Below, in pieces: positions 1 through 11,994 of a stretch of 64,000 nucleotides of DNA. The notes below the pieces were generated by a model, which saw nothing but the letters and a program-made list of their open reading frames with translations, had not been told where the DNA came from and ran no database searches. Origin of the DNA: Silurus meridionalis (lineage: Eukaryota; Chordata; Actinopteri; Siluriformes; Siluridae); NCBI RefSeq assembly GCF_014805685.1, contig NC_060898.1, positions 6,484,001 through 6,548,000 of the forward strand. Reading direction: 5' to 3'. The translations under genes and the position numbers were made by a program. The number at the start of each line of letters is the position of its first letter. The first letter of the stretch is position 1.

Positions 1-2090
1 TTCTGGATCAAGTATTCATGGCTGGATCTGATTGTTAGCCATAGTTAATGTATGAGTATAAAGTTTTTGTTCCAGTTTTTCTTTTACATCTTGCAGACAA
101 TCGCTTCACAAAAGCTGCATGTGCTCGTGACTCTTTAGCTCTGCCCACGGCAAGGCTCCAGGAGCTTGTTTTTTTTTCCGGTAGAGAAGCGTAAAGCTGT
201 ATATTTCCTTTATTAATTTGATAAAATTAAATACTTTTTAGAGATTTGAAGGATGCAAGTCTACTCTATAGGTACTCAAGATTAACTTGAGATAACTGAG
301 GCCAAAACTGTGTGTGTTATTTCCCCTTTTGTTAAGCTATTTGCTATAGTTTATGTCGTGAAACAGCCTTATGTTTTTATGAACCTTGAAATCAATATAC
401 CATCAAGCTACAGTGTATGATTTCGAAGTAGCATATTGTATATTTAAGTCAATCATTTACAAAAGTTTGGAAGACAGTGGTGGTGTCCACCAAGCCGAAA
501 GGCACTACTAAACCTTCTTAGTGAATGAACACAATGCTAAGTCAGGTTCTATTCTTATCTCTTTTGACTAGATTACAGGCACTTTGGATAATTTTATGTA
601 TGAGTTTTGAATATAGCAAAAATTACCATATGCCAAAAAGTGGTAATGGGTAACAATATTTAACTATGATATATAAGTATAATATTACATATGTACATTT
701 CAATTTAAATACAGAAGCCAGGCTTTTAAAAGTGTGAACAAAAAGGAATCAGGTATAAGTGCCTCTTGATCAATTAAGGATTGATTTTAAAATTCTGGTT
801 TATTCATCACGTTCTGATCCCATGCCACAATACTTCTGTTACCTTTATCATCCATACTTCCCCACTAAATTACTTAGGTTTTGATCAGTTTTTGTGGATT
901 TCTTGTTGTAGCCATATTAAAACAAAGGCAATCATGCCTTTTTCTGTGGCAGCTTTCCTTTCCATGTGCTGTCACCTAGTTCAAAATCCACTTGTAAATC
1001 CTCCTTGAGGATTTTTATACTTTAGCTTTTACATAGGTTTATCAATTGGTTAAATATGTAAATGCAAACTTAAAGTTTCATTATGTTGACTGTTATGAAA
1101 TATTCAAACTGATGTATGAAATATGTATTTTGATTACCTTAAGTACTTAAATTAAGGTTGACTTGATTTGACGTTATATATGAGGCAGTGTTTGTTAATA
1201 CAAGGATGCAGATCTTTTTCCTTTTTTTGGACAAATACAAATCCAGCTCAGGCTGATAATATGAAAGTTGTAGGTTGTATCCTTCACTACAAACCTCTCT
1301 TATATAGCCTGACCAGGACCTTGACTCAAAGGGGGACAAAGGATAAATGTGTGACCTCTAGGGCATGGTACTAGACAGTAAATCAATAGCCCATTCATAG
1401 GATGTATGTGAGGAGTCATTCTTTAGCCATGCTGAAGTGTTAGAGGCGAGAAAAATAAATTCGTTACGACATTGACTTGACCACGTTTGTATTTCCCGTC
1501 CTGACCATGAGCTTTGTCAGTTGTGGGTTTGTAAGCAGTTGTGGTAATTAGGTAATGAGGAAAGATGTTGTTGCTAATTGTCTCTGCCTGTGAAGTGCTG
1601 GCTGCGATAGATGCTCTGTCACGAAATCGTGTGTGATAGATTGAAGAGTTTAAAGAGAGAAAGAAAATGTGGAGCCAACAAGAAGTTGTTGACAGCCCAA
1701 AGCCAGCTGGTTGTGTGATGAGTTTTGTGCAGGTTGTCACATGGAAGCCGTGTGGAAAAAGCTGCACTGAGGCGAAGGGTGATGCTAAACTGCTAAATGA
1801 TGGCGTGTGCTTATAGGCTTTGTCTGAATGGAACAAATAAGATGATCTAACGCATTGAGCATAGGATGAGGAATGAAACGCTTTGAAGGTCAATGGTAAT
1901 GTGGTAATGTGCGCAGGAGGCAAAATGGCAGACACTGCAGAACAAATAAAAACGATTTTCATTCATTCCTGTAGTAAGTGATGGGAGTATGTGTGGCCTC
2001 AGACACATAGCACTCTTTCTCCTCCCTGACACACTTCACTGATAGCATTGAGTGGACAATGAAATCAATGTGATGTGACTGAGCAAAGAT
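1..2090. other. unc5d upstream intron, no recognised element
   Basis: Mixed-complexity sequence with no repeat I recognise. The minus strand carries a 179-codon open frame at 1423-1962, discussed as a finding but not called a gene. A short (ATC)n run lies at 2092-2112. Confidence 0.5.
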
Positions 2091-2847
2091 CATCATCATC
2101 ATCATCATCATCACTGCACAAGTTCAAGGGAAAGCAAATGGCTCGTGAAAAGTGCTTATGTGAGATATATGTATGGGGAGTTGTGTTTGAGAAAGAATGT
2201 AAGGTCCTAAGGTGGGCTCACAGTGTGTGTGTGTGTGTATCTGTTTGACGGGGGAGTGGGGAGAAACATTTCTTCTTGGGAAAATGTTTGCTTATGCTGC
2301 AATCCATCGATCCATTGTACTTAGAATTTGGAAAGTTCCAAGTTTAATTTTATGAGGTCTACGTTGAGTTCTATGGTTCTTAGGCTTCGGAAAACATAAG
2401 GAAGGAAGGTCTGCACAAATCATTTCTGCGTGATTAGCAATAAGAAATGACATATTAGATAGCACAACTGTCTTGTTCATCATAGCTCATAAAGATTTTC
2501 TGTCACAATGGTCTTGGCCATGTTATTCAAACTGGCCTAAAATCAACCGAATTATGTTTTAAACCTAAACTTCTGAAGCTGTCAAAATGTCTTGTTATAT
2601 CAAGTATAATATGATGCAAAAGCAATAAGTTTACCATCCACTGCCATCTTGTTGTGATGTCAGAAGTGTTTATGTAAGACAACTCTAGTGATCTAGTAGT
2701 CTAGTAATCGTTGGACTAAACAAATACCAAATACAGCTGATTTCAGCATTAAATTAGTGCTGAATCAGGATAAGGTATTTTTTTTTTTCTAAGTTTAGAC
2801 AGACAGACAGATAATAAGTTAAATAATATAAAATATTTAAACAATAA

Positions 2848-3008
<161 letters not shown>

Positions 3009-3009
3009 A

Positions 3010-4705
3010 CAGTACCAAGATTACCAGTGGATAGCACAATGTATATTAATGTATATTCATTCATATGCTGTACATAAATTATAATAATATGCATTTTTAC
3101 ATTGATTAAAGTTCCATTTGAGAGAAAATAAAAAAGAACTTGGTGCTGCATGATTGCATTTTCAGTTTACATCCCTGAGGGTGTGAGTCTGAGCTTACTA
3201 TTTGTGTGGAGTTTCAGTACATGTTCTCCCCATATGTCCTCTGGGTTGTTGTTGTTGTTTTCTCCCCCAATATGTTAAATTGTGCCCTGGTGTGAATGTG
3301 TGTATGAATGCTTGTGTGCAAACATTTCTAAATGGTCACCTACCCAGGGTGTATTCCCACCTCAAGCTAAATGTTCCCTGGGTGGTGAGGAGCCTCTATT
3401 CTCTTATGTAAGGTTCTACATGGAGCATTTAAGAGTACCTCAGACAAGACAAAATCTCTAGGATTCTAAATTCTACTTTTCTACTGCGGCACCTCTATTA
3501 CAAACATCCCCCTTACAGTAAACAGCCGTTGATGGATACATTCACAAAAGAGAGACTCTGAGACTGTTTGATTCAGGCAGGTTAGAAAAGGGTATCTAAA
3601 CCAACCAACCAGCTGTCATAAAAATAACAGAATAGAGTGTGATAAAAAGGAAATCTTTTGTAGTTTGTAACACAGGGCTATCCAAGGGTGGCCTCAGCAA
3701 CTGATGACTGAAAAAATTATTAAGTGAACTGTGAGGAACAAAAAGCTCAAAATAGCAGGCTGCAAGGACAAAAGTATCACGATCCACCTTTTACATGACA
3801 TTTCAGGAAAAATAAATGCAGAGGCCACAATGTTCAAATCTTAGAGAATTAGCTTATTGTCCAAATAATAATAATATAAAAAAAGCATTTAATTTAAATT
3901 TAATTTATCTTGGAATTCTGGTGTTATAAAAAGCAATTTGCTCATTTCTAAGCAAAAAAATGCGAATAAAATAAATAAATATTAAATAAACAAAAGAACT
4001 GCTTGTGGATCATTTGTTAAGCAAACTCGTTATGACAAATAGATATTTTATTTTGTCATTTCCGGTGTGGGTTCGTTTGTGTGTGTGTCTGTGTGTGTAG
4101 CTATACTATTGGAGCTTGAGACGCCCAGAAAAATGTCAATAATGCCCACTAAAATATAGCAAACTGCTTCTCATATGTGTTTAGATATTCTGAGTAATAG
4201 TCCACATGAAGGAAAATAAATCCTGTAGCGTTTCGAAACAATCTTGGTGTTTCCTGAAATAAAATACAGCACAAAATGATCCATCATAGGCTTATATAGG
4301 AAAAAGAACTGCAGTCGGATTCAGGTCTTATACAAGCGCAACTATAAACTTTAACAACTTCACATTGTCGGGTTCTAGTGTGAATTATGAATAAGTATTG
4401 AGATGCGTTTACAAACACGGTTATTTAGAGATCTGCATAGTGTTCTAGCTTTAGTTATTTGTCGCAGAGGCCTTGGGTACAATCCAAGCAAATAATGGCA
4501 GCCTGTGGATTTTTTATAGGTGGGGGCAATATGGTTCAGGCATCCTGACTCAGTTACACCACATAAGACTGTGTAAGTTATTATTATTCAAGAGATAAAC
4601 CAATGTTTCCTGTTTAATTTATATTGTGTAAAGAAATGGCAATAACACTATTTAGGTATATAGTTATTTAGGGATGTAGTGGGACACAAAGCCACTATCT
4701 GTATC
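3010..4705. other. Intronic sequence, nothing recognised
   Basis: AT-rich unique-looking DNA with a short TG run near 4078-4100. No coding exon or mobile element was identified. Confidence 0.5.
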
Positions 4706-4710
4706 TATTT

Positions 4711-5406
4711 ACATTTACATTTGCGGCATTCAACAGACGCCCTTGTCCAGAGCGACATACAAAAGTGCTTTAAGCCTCTATTGTTTTTTAACAAAGCAAA
4801 CTTGAAAAGTGTTAGTTTAAGTGTTTCAGGAAGAGGTAGGTCTTCCATTGCTTAAGGATCGCAGGTACTCCGCTTTTCGGACATCTAGGGGAGGATCATT
4901 CCACCACCTCGGTGCCAGAACGGAGTCTTGAAGTATATTTGCCATTCATCCTAAGAGAAGGTGGTACCAGTCGAGCAGTGCTGGACGATCTTAGACAGTG
5001 TGGGGCAGTGCGAGGAGTGATGAGGTCTCTGAGGTAATATAGTGCTGATCCATTTTTGGCCTTATAGGCATGCACTTTAGTGTTTTGAATCTGAAACGTG
5101 CAGCTACTGGAAGGCAGTGAAGGGAGCGCAGCAGTGGGGTGGTGTGGGAGAACTTGGGCAGGTTAAACACAAGTTTTGAATAATTTGCAGTGGACGCATA
5201 GCGGTCAGAGGTTGACCTGCCAGCAGAAAGTTGCAGTAGTCAAGTCTTGAAATGACAAGAGACTGAACAATCACCTGGGCAGCCTGTGTGGATAGAAATG
5301 GTCGAATCCTTCGGATGTTGTAGAGAAGAAATCGACAAAAACGAGCCACATTAGCAACATGTGAGAGCTGATTGGAGTTCACCTGTGCATTTTGAATGAA
5401 AAACAA
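4711..5406 (-). mobile_element. 5'-truncated L2-like LINE
   Basis: Read on the minus strand, 5406-5104 encodes the C-terminal part of a LINE reverse-transcriptase region: FCRFLLYNIRRIRPFLSTQA then VISRLDYCNFLLAG. This block is typical of teleost L2-type elements, followed by a decayed LQIIQN segment. The 3' end at about 4711-4765 reads, on the minus strand, GTCGCTCTGGACAAGGGCGT and then ATGCCG and AAATGT repeats, the usual end of fish L2 elements. The copy is fragmentary with stops. A relative lies at 11597-11990. Confidence 0.85.
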
Positions 5407-5409
5407 AAA

Positions 5410-6190
5410 AAAACAAGCAACTAAGCATGGGGAAGCAATGAAAAGCTAAGACTAGGAATGGTTAGAACATTTTAACATGAAACTTAACTTAAACTTAACT
5501 TATTTCCCTAGAACTTACCTAGAATCATAAAAAAAAAAATGTGAAATGTTTCAAAATTATATTAATGATTGTGGAAACACAGGAGATGACAACTTTACAA
5601 TAAAAATGTATACTTTAAAAAAATTAAAAATGACTGACAGGAAACTCCATGAAAATGTTCTGTATATAATGTATTTCTATAATCTTTGTATATTCCTGCT
5701 GATTTATTCTATTTTTTAATTTAATAAATAAAATAAAATGTGACGGACAGTAAAGGGTTTTTAATAATAGTTTATATCAAATGTATTTTTTATTATAATG
5801 AACATAACGTTTTGTTTGCTCTATTATGATCAAATAAATGTTTAACAAAAAACCAGATAAACTACAATTTTACAATGCACCATAGATGTTTATATTATAG
5901 ACGCATGATATTTACAGTACTGAATTCACTCGTTTTTATTCGCTTCTTCCCATATAGTGAACTGAACTGCCATGCAGTAAATTGGGGTAGTGAATAAGAG
6001 AACAAGTGAGTGATTATGTACACAGCTTTGATGTGAGGGTGTGTGAGGGATGGCCTGTAGGGAAATAGTCCAAGTCGGCAATGACACGTGCTGCCCTCTG
6101 GTGATCTGGAGGGAAATTTTCCACGATAGCCATGATAGCGTGAGCATCTTAGGTATGGTAAGATTAATCGTTTTCCATTGTGCAAAAGTT
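5410..6190. other. Intronic sequence, nothing recognised
   Basis: AT-rich. Two overlapping minus-strand open frames near 5895-6234 resemble nothing known to me. Confidence 0.4.
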
Positions 6191-6195
6191 ACCAA

Positions 6196-7018
6196 TGTGG
6201 TGCATCGATTAAAAAAAATGTGCTTCGGATACAAGTTGGAGTTTGTATTTTAATGCATTGTTTTGAACATATTTGCATAACTAATAAAATTTATTTATTT
6301 ATATATAGGGAGTGAAATATAAGATTATAAACTATATACTACAACTTTAAAGCAGACAACGGTGATTCATTAATTGGGATCGTGGATAGAACAGTTTGTC
6401 CGGGAGTTGTGAGTGTGTAGACAAACAGATGAGATGCACTGTTTAATCCACTGTGGCTAATGTATGAGTTTTACCTCCTGATGTTTAATATACCAAGTGT
6501 TGTGATCTCCTGAGCTCCTTGTCAGTGTCCTAACTGCAGTGGTGATAAACAGATCAGCAGAACAAAGCCAAGAACCCATGAACACAAGCGGGGTTAGAAC
6601 AGTGAGGCTAGCGCATAACACCACACTCTTTACAAATATATAATTAGTAGTAGATGCGCTATACTTTTTATTGTTTAGAAAGTAACCAATAATTTATATG
6701 TAGATTGACTTCTCCTTGCTAAACTATTTCTCAAGCGCATTCTCTCAGGACCACCTCAGCCCTTAGGTAAATTTATGATTTGCTGTCTGTCTGATCCAAA
6801 GAAATAAAAGTGAACTATCTGTACCATTTTGAATTACATAGCATCATTTTTTCCATTGCATCATACTGCATTCAATCGCATTGTATTAAATGAAATTGGA
6901 TCGCACTGCAATGTAATAAGACTGAACCGTATCTCGATGCATCGGTAATGTATAGTATCGTTGGCTATGCATCGAGATGCCAATCACATCGGCCTCAGTT
7001 ATGGAGATCCCTAGTACA
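6196..7018. repeat. Dispersed ~800 bp repeat family, copy A
   Basis: It aligns along most of its length with 56770-57590 and at both ends with 42128-43070. Shared landmarks include a GAGATGCA...TGTTTAATC block, CAAGAACCCA, ATAACACCAC, TTAGTAGATGC, TCTCAGGACCACCTCAG-like text, ATTTATGATTTGCTGTCTGT, and an end rich in ATCGCA motifs. Probably a non-autonomous DNA transposon. Exact termini are uncertain. Confidence 0.7.
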
Positions 7019-7156
7019 TCTGCATCCAGATTGAAATTTTGAGTGGGCTTGGCCTTAATTGGATTTATTTTTTGTTTTAACTAAATATAAATTATGCTCC
7101 CAGAAAGAAAATATGGTATTTACCATTCTATAATACTTAACAGTCTTTTTATTTAC

Positions 7157-7370
7157 TTTTCTTTCGGCTTCTCCCATCAGGGGTCGCCACAGCGGATCGT
7201 TTGATTTGGCACGTTTTTACGCTGGATGCCCTTCCTAACGCAACCCTCCCCATTTATCTGGGCTTGGGACTGGCACTAAGAGCAGCTGGGGTTGGTTCCC
7301 TGACCGGGGATCGAACCCGGGCTGCAGCGGTGAGAGCGCCGCATCCTACCCACTAGACCACCAGGGGACC
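7157..7370 (-). mobile_element. tRNA-Glu-headed SINE, copy 1
   Basis: The minus strand starts with a tRNA-Glu-like head (CCTGGTGGTCTAGTGGG then GGGTTCGATCCCCGGTCAGG) and ends with the RTE-like tail GATCCGCTGTGGCGACCCCT. It is flanked by a perfect 15 bp target duplication, AGTCTTTTTATTTAC, at 7142-7156 and 7371-7385, showing retrotransposition into this site. Confidence 0.95.
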
Positions 7371-7389
7371 AGTCTTTTTATTTACATAG

Positions 7390-8670
7390 ATACGTACATT
7401 TATTTGTTTGACTAATATTCCATTATTGCCTTGTCGTTTCCCAGGGTGTGTGTAGCTTCCAGTTTGACCTCTGATAAAAATATTTGCCTTTTGTTCCACC
7501 ACACTCTTGGAAAACAAAAATACAATGCCTGAAATATTAAAGCTATGCCATAGAAGAACCATTTTATGGTTTACTAAACCTGAACCTTTATGATTGATGG
7601 ATCTGTAAGCATTTTTGTTGCCTCTATCAAGACCTAAAAAACAAAATGTAGAACTGATATCTGTGGGTGGGAAGGAAGACTCAGGAGATAGAGATTCGTG
7701 CTTTGGAGTTTGACAGAGCGTCATGCTTCTTTTATTCGTAATTCAATCTGCAAGTTTTTTTTTCAATGTTTTCTTGCTCCCTGACACACACATGTACGAA
7801 GAAAGAGTTTATCTCTGTCTCCTTTTCTTTCTTTGTTTCTGGTTTTGGGTTTTTATAAAAACACAAACAAACCACACGTAGTGATTTAACAGGTGAGAGT
7901 CATTAATGTACATGCTATATGTACAAACTAATGATAGTGCTTATATAGAAATGTCAATGAAAACATGGAGTCTGGACTTAACACCAATCTGGATTTAACA
8001 CCAAAACTACTAACATCCGGATTCTGACTTACTTTTGTTATAACATTTATGTCTTCAGGCCAAGAGCTGAATCATGTTTTAGAGGTGATCTACTACAAAA
8101 AATAAAAGAAGTAAAAAATGGTGCTGTCATGTAACAGGATTCGAAACAAGCGCAAGAAAAGGTGTTTATATTGAAGGTGCAGAACGTGGTCCAGGATCAT
8201 GTTGTCAAGCATGCAGAAGTGGGGCGATCTACACAACAAAACTGAACAAGTCTAGTCGATATAAATAGGAAACAACTCAAAACAGGACACAAACAAAATA
8301 GCTAAAGTAAGAAAGGCGGTTGGGTAAACATCAGCGGAAGAGGGTGAGTATACTTTGCGAGGGAGCAAAGTATACATGGGGTATAAATACAGAGACTAAA
8401 CAAGCAGACAAACAGAAATGGATTTATATTGACACATGAAAGAAACAACCGATGACAGAACAATGGTGGAGAAATGACATGAAACCCAAAGCAAAACACA
8501 CTTGGGTATGGAAACACATGAAAAAAGGTTCGGAAGTGATGGGAATATTCCTGACGGTTGCATTTCCAGAAAATATTGACTTGATCTGGGGGACTTTAAC
8601 TGAAAAAAAGTTGTGCTGGATGTACATTTCTGAGACGTATCTTTTGTTCATAACCAAGGGCTATACTGGA
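7390..8670. other. Intronic sequence, nothing recognised
   Basis: No exon or clear mobile element. Open frames here have no family resemblance. Confidence 0.4.
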
Positions 8671-8675
8671 ACCCT

Positions 8676-8725
8676 CTTCCTTCCTTCCTTCCTTCCTTCC
8701 TTCCTTCCTTCCTTCCTTCCTTCCT
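8676..8725. repeat. (CTTC)n microsatellite
   Basis: About 12 tandem CTTC units. Confidence 0.97.
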
Positions 8726-8729
8726 CCAG

Positions 8730-9780
8730 GAGAAACATTAACAGAATGAATAACTTTTTTTGCCCTTAAGAAGAGTATGAGAGGTAAATTGCTACACAAT
8801 ATCTACATTTATAACCATAATAACGTGTAGATTTTTTGAAATACTGTATTTATTCCCTTCCGGATTCTGCATGACAACATTGAGAGCAATGACTAAGCAC
8901 AGTAATTGAAAGTTGTTTGCTATCTAAAAGCTTATTTGTCCCATGGCTTCGATTCCACGGCTTAGAGCATAATGGCATATTATTATTTTCGATGATTATC
9001 TAAAAGCGAATAAAAGGTCCGACCCGCTTTCCATTTCTGCGTTTCTCAACCCAACTGTCTTGTTCGCCTCATCTTCATCTCTTTGTGTACGTCTGCGTCA
9101 GTTGATCTTTTTCTATCTCTCTCCATTTACGTCAATTTGAATGCAGAAAACATGCTGATTTTACTGTGATTGATCGCTTAATTGACTGCATGAAAAGGAA
9201 AGCGTTCATACTGTGGATAGCTTGAGAAAAAAAAAAGACTTTTATTAAGACAATAGTTTTCCTTCAGCTGTTCATTCCAAATAAACCAATGCAAGAGGGT
9301 GAAATTTTCTGACTTGTCTGTTACGTTCAAGTGGTTGTACTTAAAATGCAAAAAATGAGCATGAGCAGATTCAGAGTCACATTTGATGTGAAAGCTTTCT
9401 TCATCTGAATTGAGAACGTTTGTAGCTCTTAACAAAATCAATAATGTAGAACCGCATTGTTAATTTATCAAGAGCTACAGGAGCTTCGGACTTTAGATGG
9501 AGAGATGCGAGCGAAAGAAATGAAAATGTTAAAAGGATTGCATTAAGTAAAGTGTTGTTTTTTTTTTTTGTTTGTTTTTTAAAAGCATGTGTTCATAAAA
9601 AAATTATGACTGTGCTACTACATATTAATTGTTTGGGATTTACCTCAGTGAGGGCTGGTTTGAATAGGATTTTTTATTAAAGAAAATATGTGTTGACTGC
9701 CAAGCTTTATTCATTACAAATTGTTTAGCCAATGAGCCTCATGTTAAACTAGGCATCATGCTGACAAAGGGGGCCTTCCC
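8730..9780. other. Intronic sequence, nothing recognised
   Basis: Mixed sequence with short A and T runs. No supported feature. Confidence 0.4.
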
Positions 9781-9833
9781 ACTAGGATGGGGTCAGCTTT
9801 GTAGCTTTGTGTCCACAAACATTTGACCATACA

Positions 9834-9834
<1 letters not shown>

Positions 9835-9888
<54 letters not shown>
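9835..9888. repeat. (TCTG)n-(TC)n compound microsatellite
   Basis: A short TCTG run passes into about 18 TC units. The preceding GTGTCCACAAACATTTGACCAT at 9810-9831 resembles a Tc1-like element end. Confidence 0.95.
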
Positions 9889-9890
<2 letters not shown>

Positions 9891-10449
9891 CTGTGTAGAT
9901 AAATTAAGGGGTTTGTGGTTGGAAAACTCCAGTCTCTAACCACAGCACTAGCTTCCTCAATTCCTCTAGGGACAGCTTGATTGCTGTTGGTTTAACCACA
10001 TAATAGATGTGGGTGATGTCTTTACAAGAGTGAGTAATGTGGCTTTAATTGTGCAATATGTCAGCAATAGTAATCTTATATTAGGAATCTGTAACCTTGT
10101 TTGATTATAATTAAAGTAATATTGATACTTTTGGTTTGTTTGCCATTCAGATCATTGTTCATAAATACATAAATAGTAAGTATTAATGTAAGTAAGTAAT
10201 GCCTGAATAAAATAATAAAATAATTCGGAGTCCTAATAGTTTGATATACTCTAAAAACTGCAATTTATTAAAATATATAATGGGTTTTTTTTATATCTTT
10301 TACTTTACTTTAAAACAATATTTAATGTTAAACAAATCTTGAAAGAGTTTGAAATGTAATATTTAAAAAAATATGAATGATTTCTCTTAGGCATTTTTAA
10401 ACTATATACATATGTACTTACAGGAACCAGGCAAAACTTTAGGGCCACC

Positions 10450-10690
10450 AATCAGGCATAACATTATGACCTTTTATACCTTCTTCAGCATTTTGAGCTA
10501 CAGTAGTTCACCTGCTTGATCGGACCACAAGGGCCAGCCTTCGCTGTTTACCACTGTTTCTTCCTTGGGACACTTTTAATAGATACTTACCACTGCAAAC
10601 TGGAAACATCCGACAAGAGCTGCAGTTTTGGAGATGCTCTGGCCTAGTCGGCTAGCCATCCTGTTTCTAACACATCAACTTTGATGACAA
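10450..10690. mobile_element. Decayed Tc1/mariner-like element fragment
   Basis: Contains ATCAGGCATAACATTATGAC, GATCGGACCACAAGGGCCAG and GAGCTGCAGTTTTGGAGATG in the order I recall from a common teleost DNA-transposon repeat. No intact transposase frame or second terminus. Confidence 0.6.
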
Positions 10691-10694
10691 AACT

Positions 10695-11590
10695 GTTTTA
10701 ATGTGTGAAATGTTAACTCTAAAATAGAGTTTTTTGATTTTTTTGGTTTTTAGATTCAACTTTTAGAAATGAATAGATATTAATAGAATGTTATTGAATC
10801 CTAGACTCCATGCCGACTACCAGGTGCCCCCCTGAGCACTATGTTAAATGCCACTGGCTTATATAGTACACAGAGTACTTAATAAATGGTTATTAATAAT
10901 TTTATGTATCTTAGTTGGTCTTGGAATTAGTTTTTTTTTTTTTTACTGGCAGCCAATTTAATCCCAACTCAACCAAACACAGTCAACACCAAAGTTTTGG
11001 CAGTGAATAAATATCAGTGTTACAGCTACTGTAACACTTGTGTAAGTGCCATCAATCGAATGATGCAAAACCAGCAAGAAAGCTGCAAAAATAGCAGTGG
11101 TAATAAGACATTAAAAAAAACCTGGGATTTTAAAAGAAGTTTGATGAACTGTGGCAGCAGAAAGAATGCTGCTCATAGTTGCAAATATGTTTTCACTTCA
11201 TATATATATCACTACATTCACTACTGAGGCCTTGCTTCTTTTTATATGTCTCTATTAGCTGCAGCTCATGCTGTTATTGACTTAAGTAGAACATAGCCAC
11301 TTTGTTTAGTCACAGTTCTTTCATTTGGACGATCATCATTTTATAATCTGACATGGAGAAAACACAATCCCAAAATCTGTTCTATTTTTTTGACATTTCA
11401 TACCCTGATTATCTTGAAATTGCTAAGTGAAAGTTTTTAGCAGGCTTTAGTTTTTGACCCCTTGAGTTAAACTTTTTGGTTCCAGTTGATTCTGGTCTGA
11501 ATTGCCACTAGAGTTAGTTTGAAAGTGGACCAAGCCAGAGTGGACTTTTTGGTTTGGTTGTTTGGTTCACACTTAATTGGACCGGTATGC
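10695..11590. other. Intronic sequence, nothing recognised
   Basis: A 76-codon open frame at 10997-11227 has no recognisable family and is not called. Confidence 0.4.
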
Positions 11591-11596
11591 TGTATA

Positions 11597-11751
11597 CATT
11601 TACATTTAGCAGACGCCCTTATAAAAAGTGACCTACAAAAGTGCTTTTAGTCTCTATCAATGAATAAATCAACACTGGTCTGCTAGATTACAAACTTGAG
11701 ATACAATTAGCCTAAAACTCTGTTAAGAGGAATTATAGCACACACATATAA

Positions 11752-11845
<94 letters not shown>

Positions 11846-11990
11846 AAAAAAAGACAAACTGGGAAAAAAGTGCTAGTTTAAAGGTGTTGCAGGAAGAGGT
11901 AGGTCTTCACTCTTAGGTTAAATATACACAGTGACTTAGCTGTATGGACATCCAGGGAAAGTTCATTCCAACACCTTGATGTCAGATGCC
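11597..11990 (-). mobile_element. L2-like LINE 3' fragment with embedded (TA)n
   Basis: TTTACATTTAGCAGACGCCC at its start and AGGAAGAGGTAGGTCTTC near 11890 match the same landmarks of the element at 4711-5406. The (TA)n tract at 11766-11840 lies inside. No coding capacity remains. Confidence 0.8.
11766..11840. repeat. (TA)n microsatellite
   Basis: About 37 TA units preceded by a short TG run. Confidence 0.98.
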
Positions 11991-11994
11991 TACC

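Noticed and set aside
8596..8799. Basic-acidic open frame with KEGR repeats
   Set aside because: It is the translation of the (CTTC)n microsatellite.
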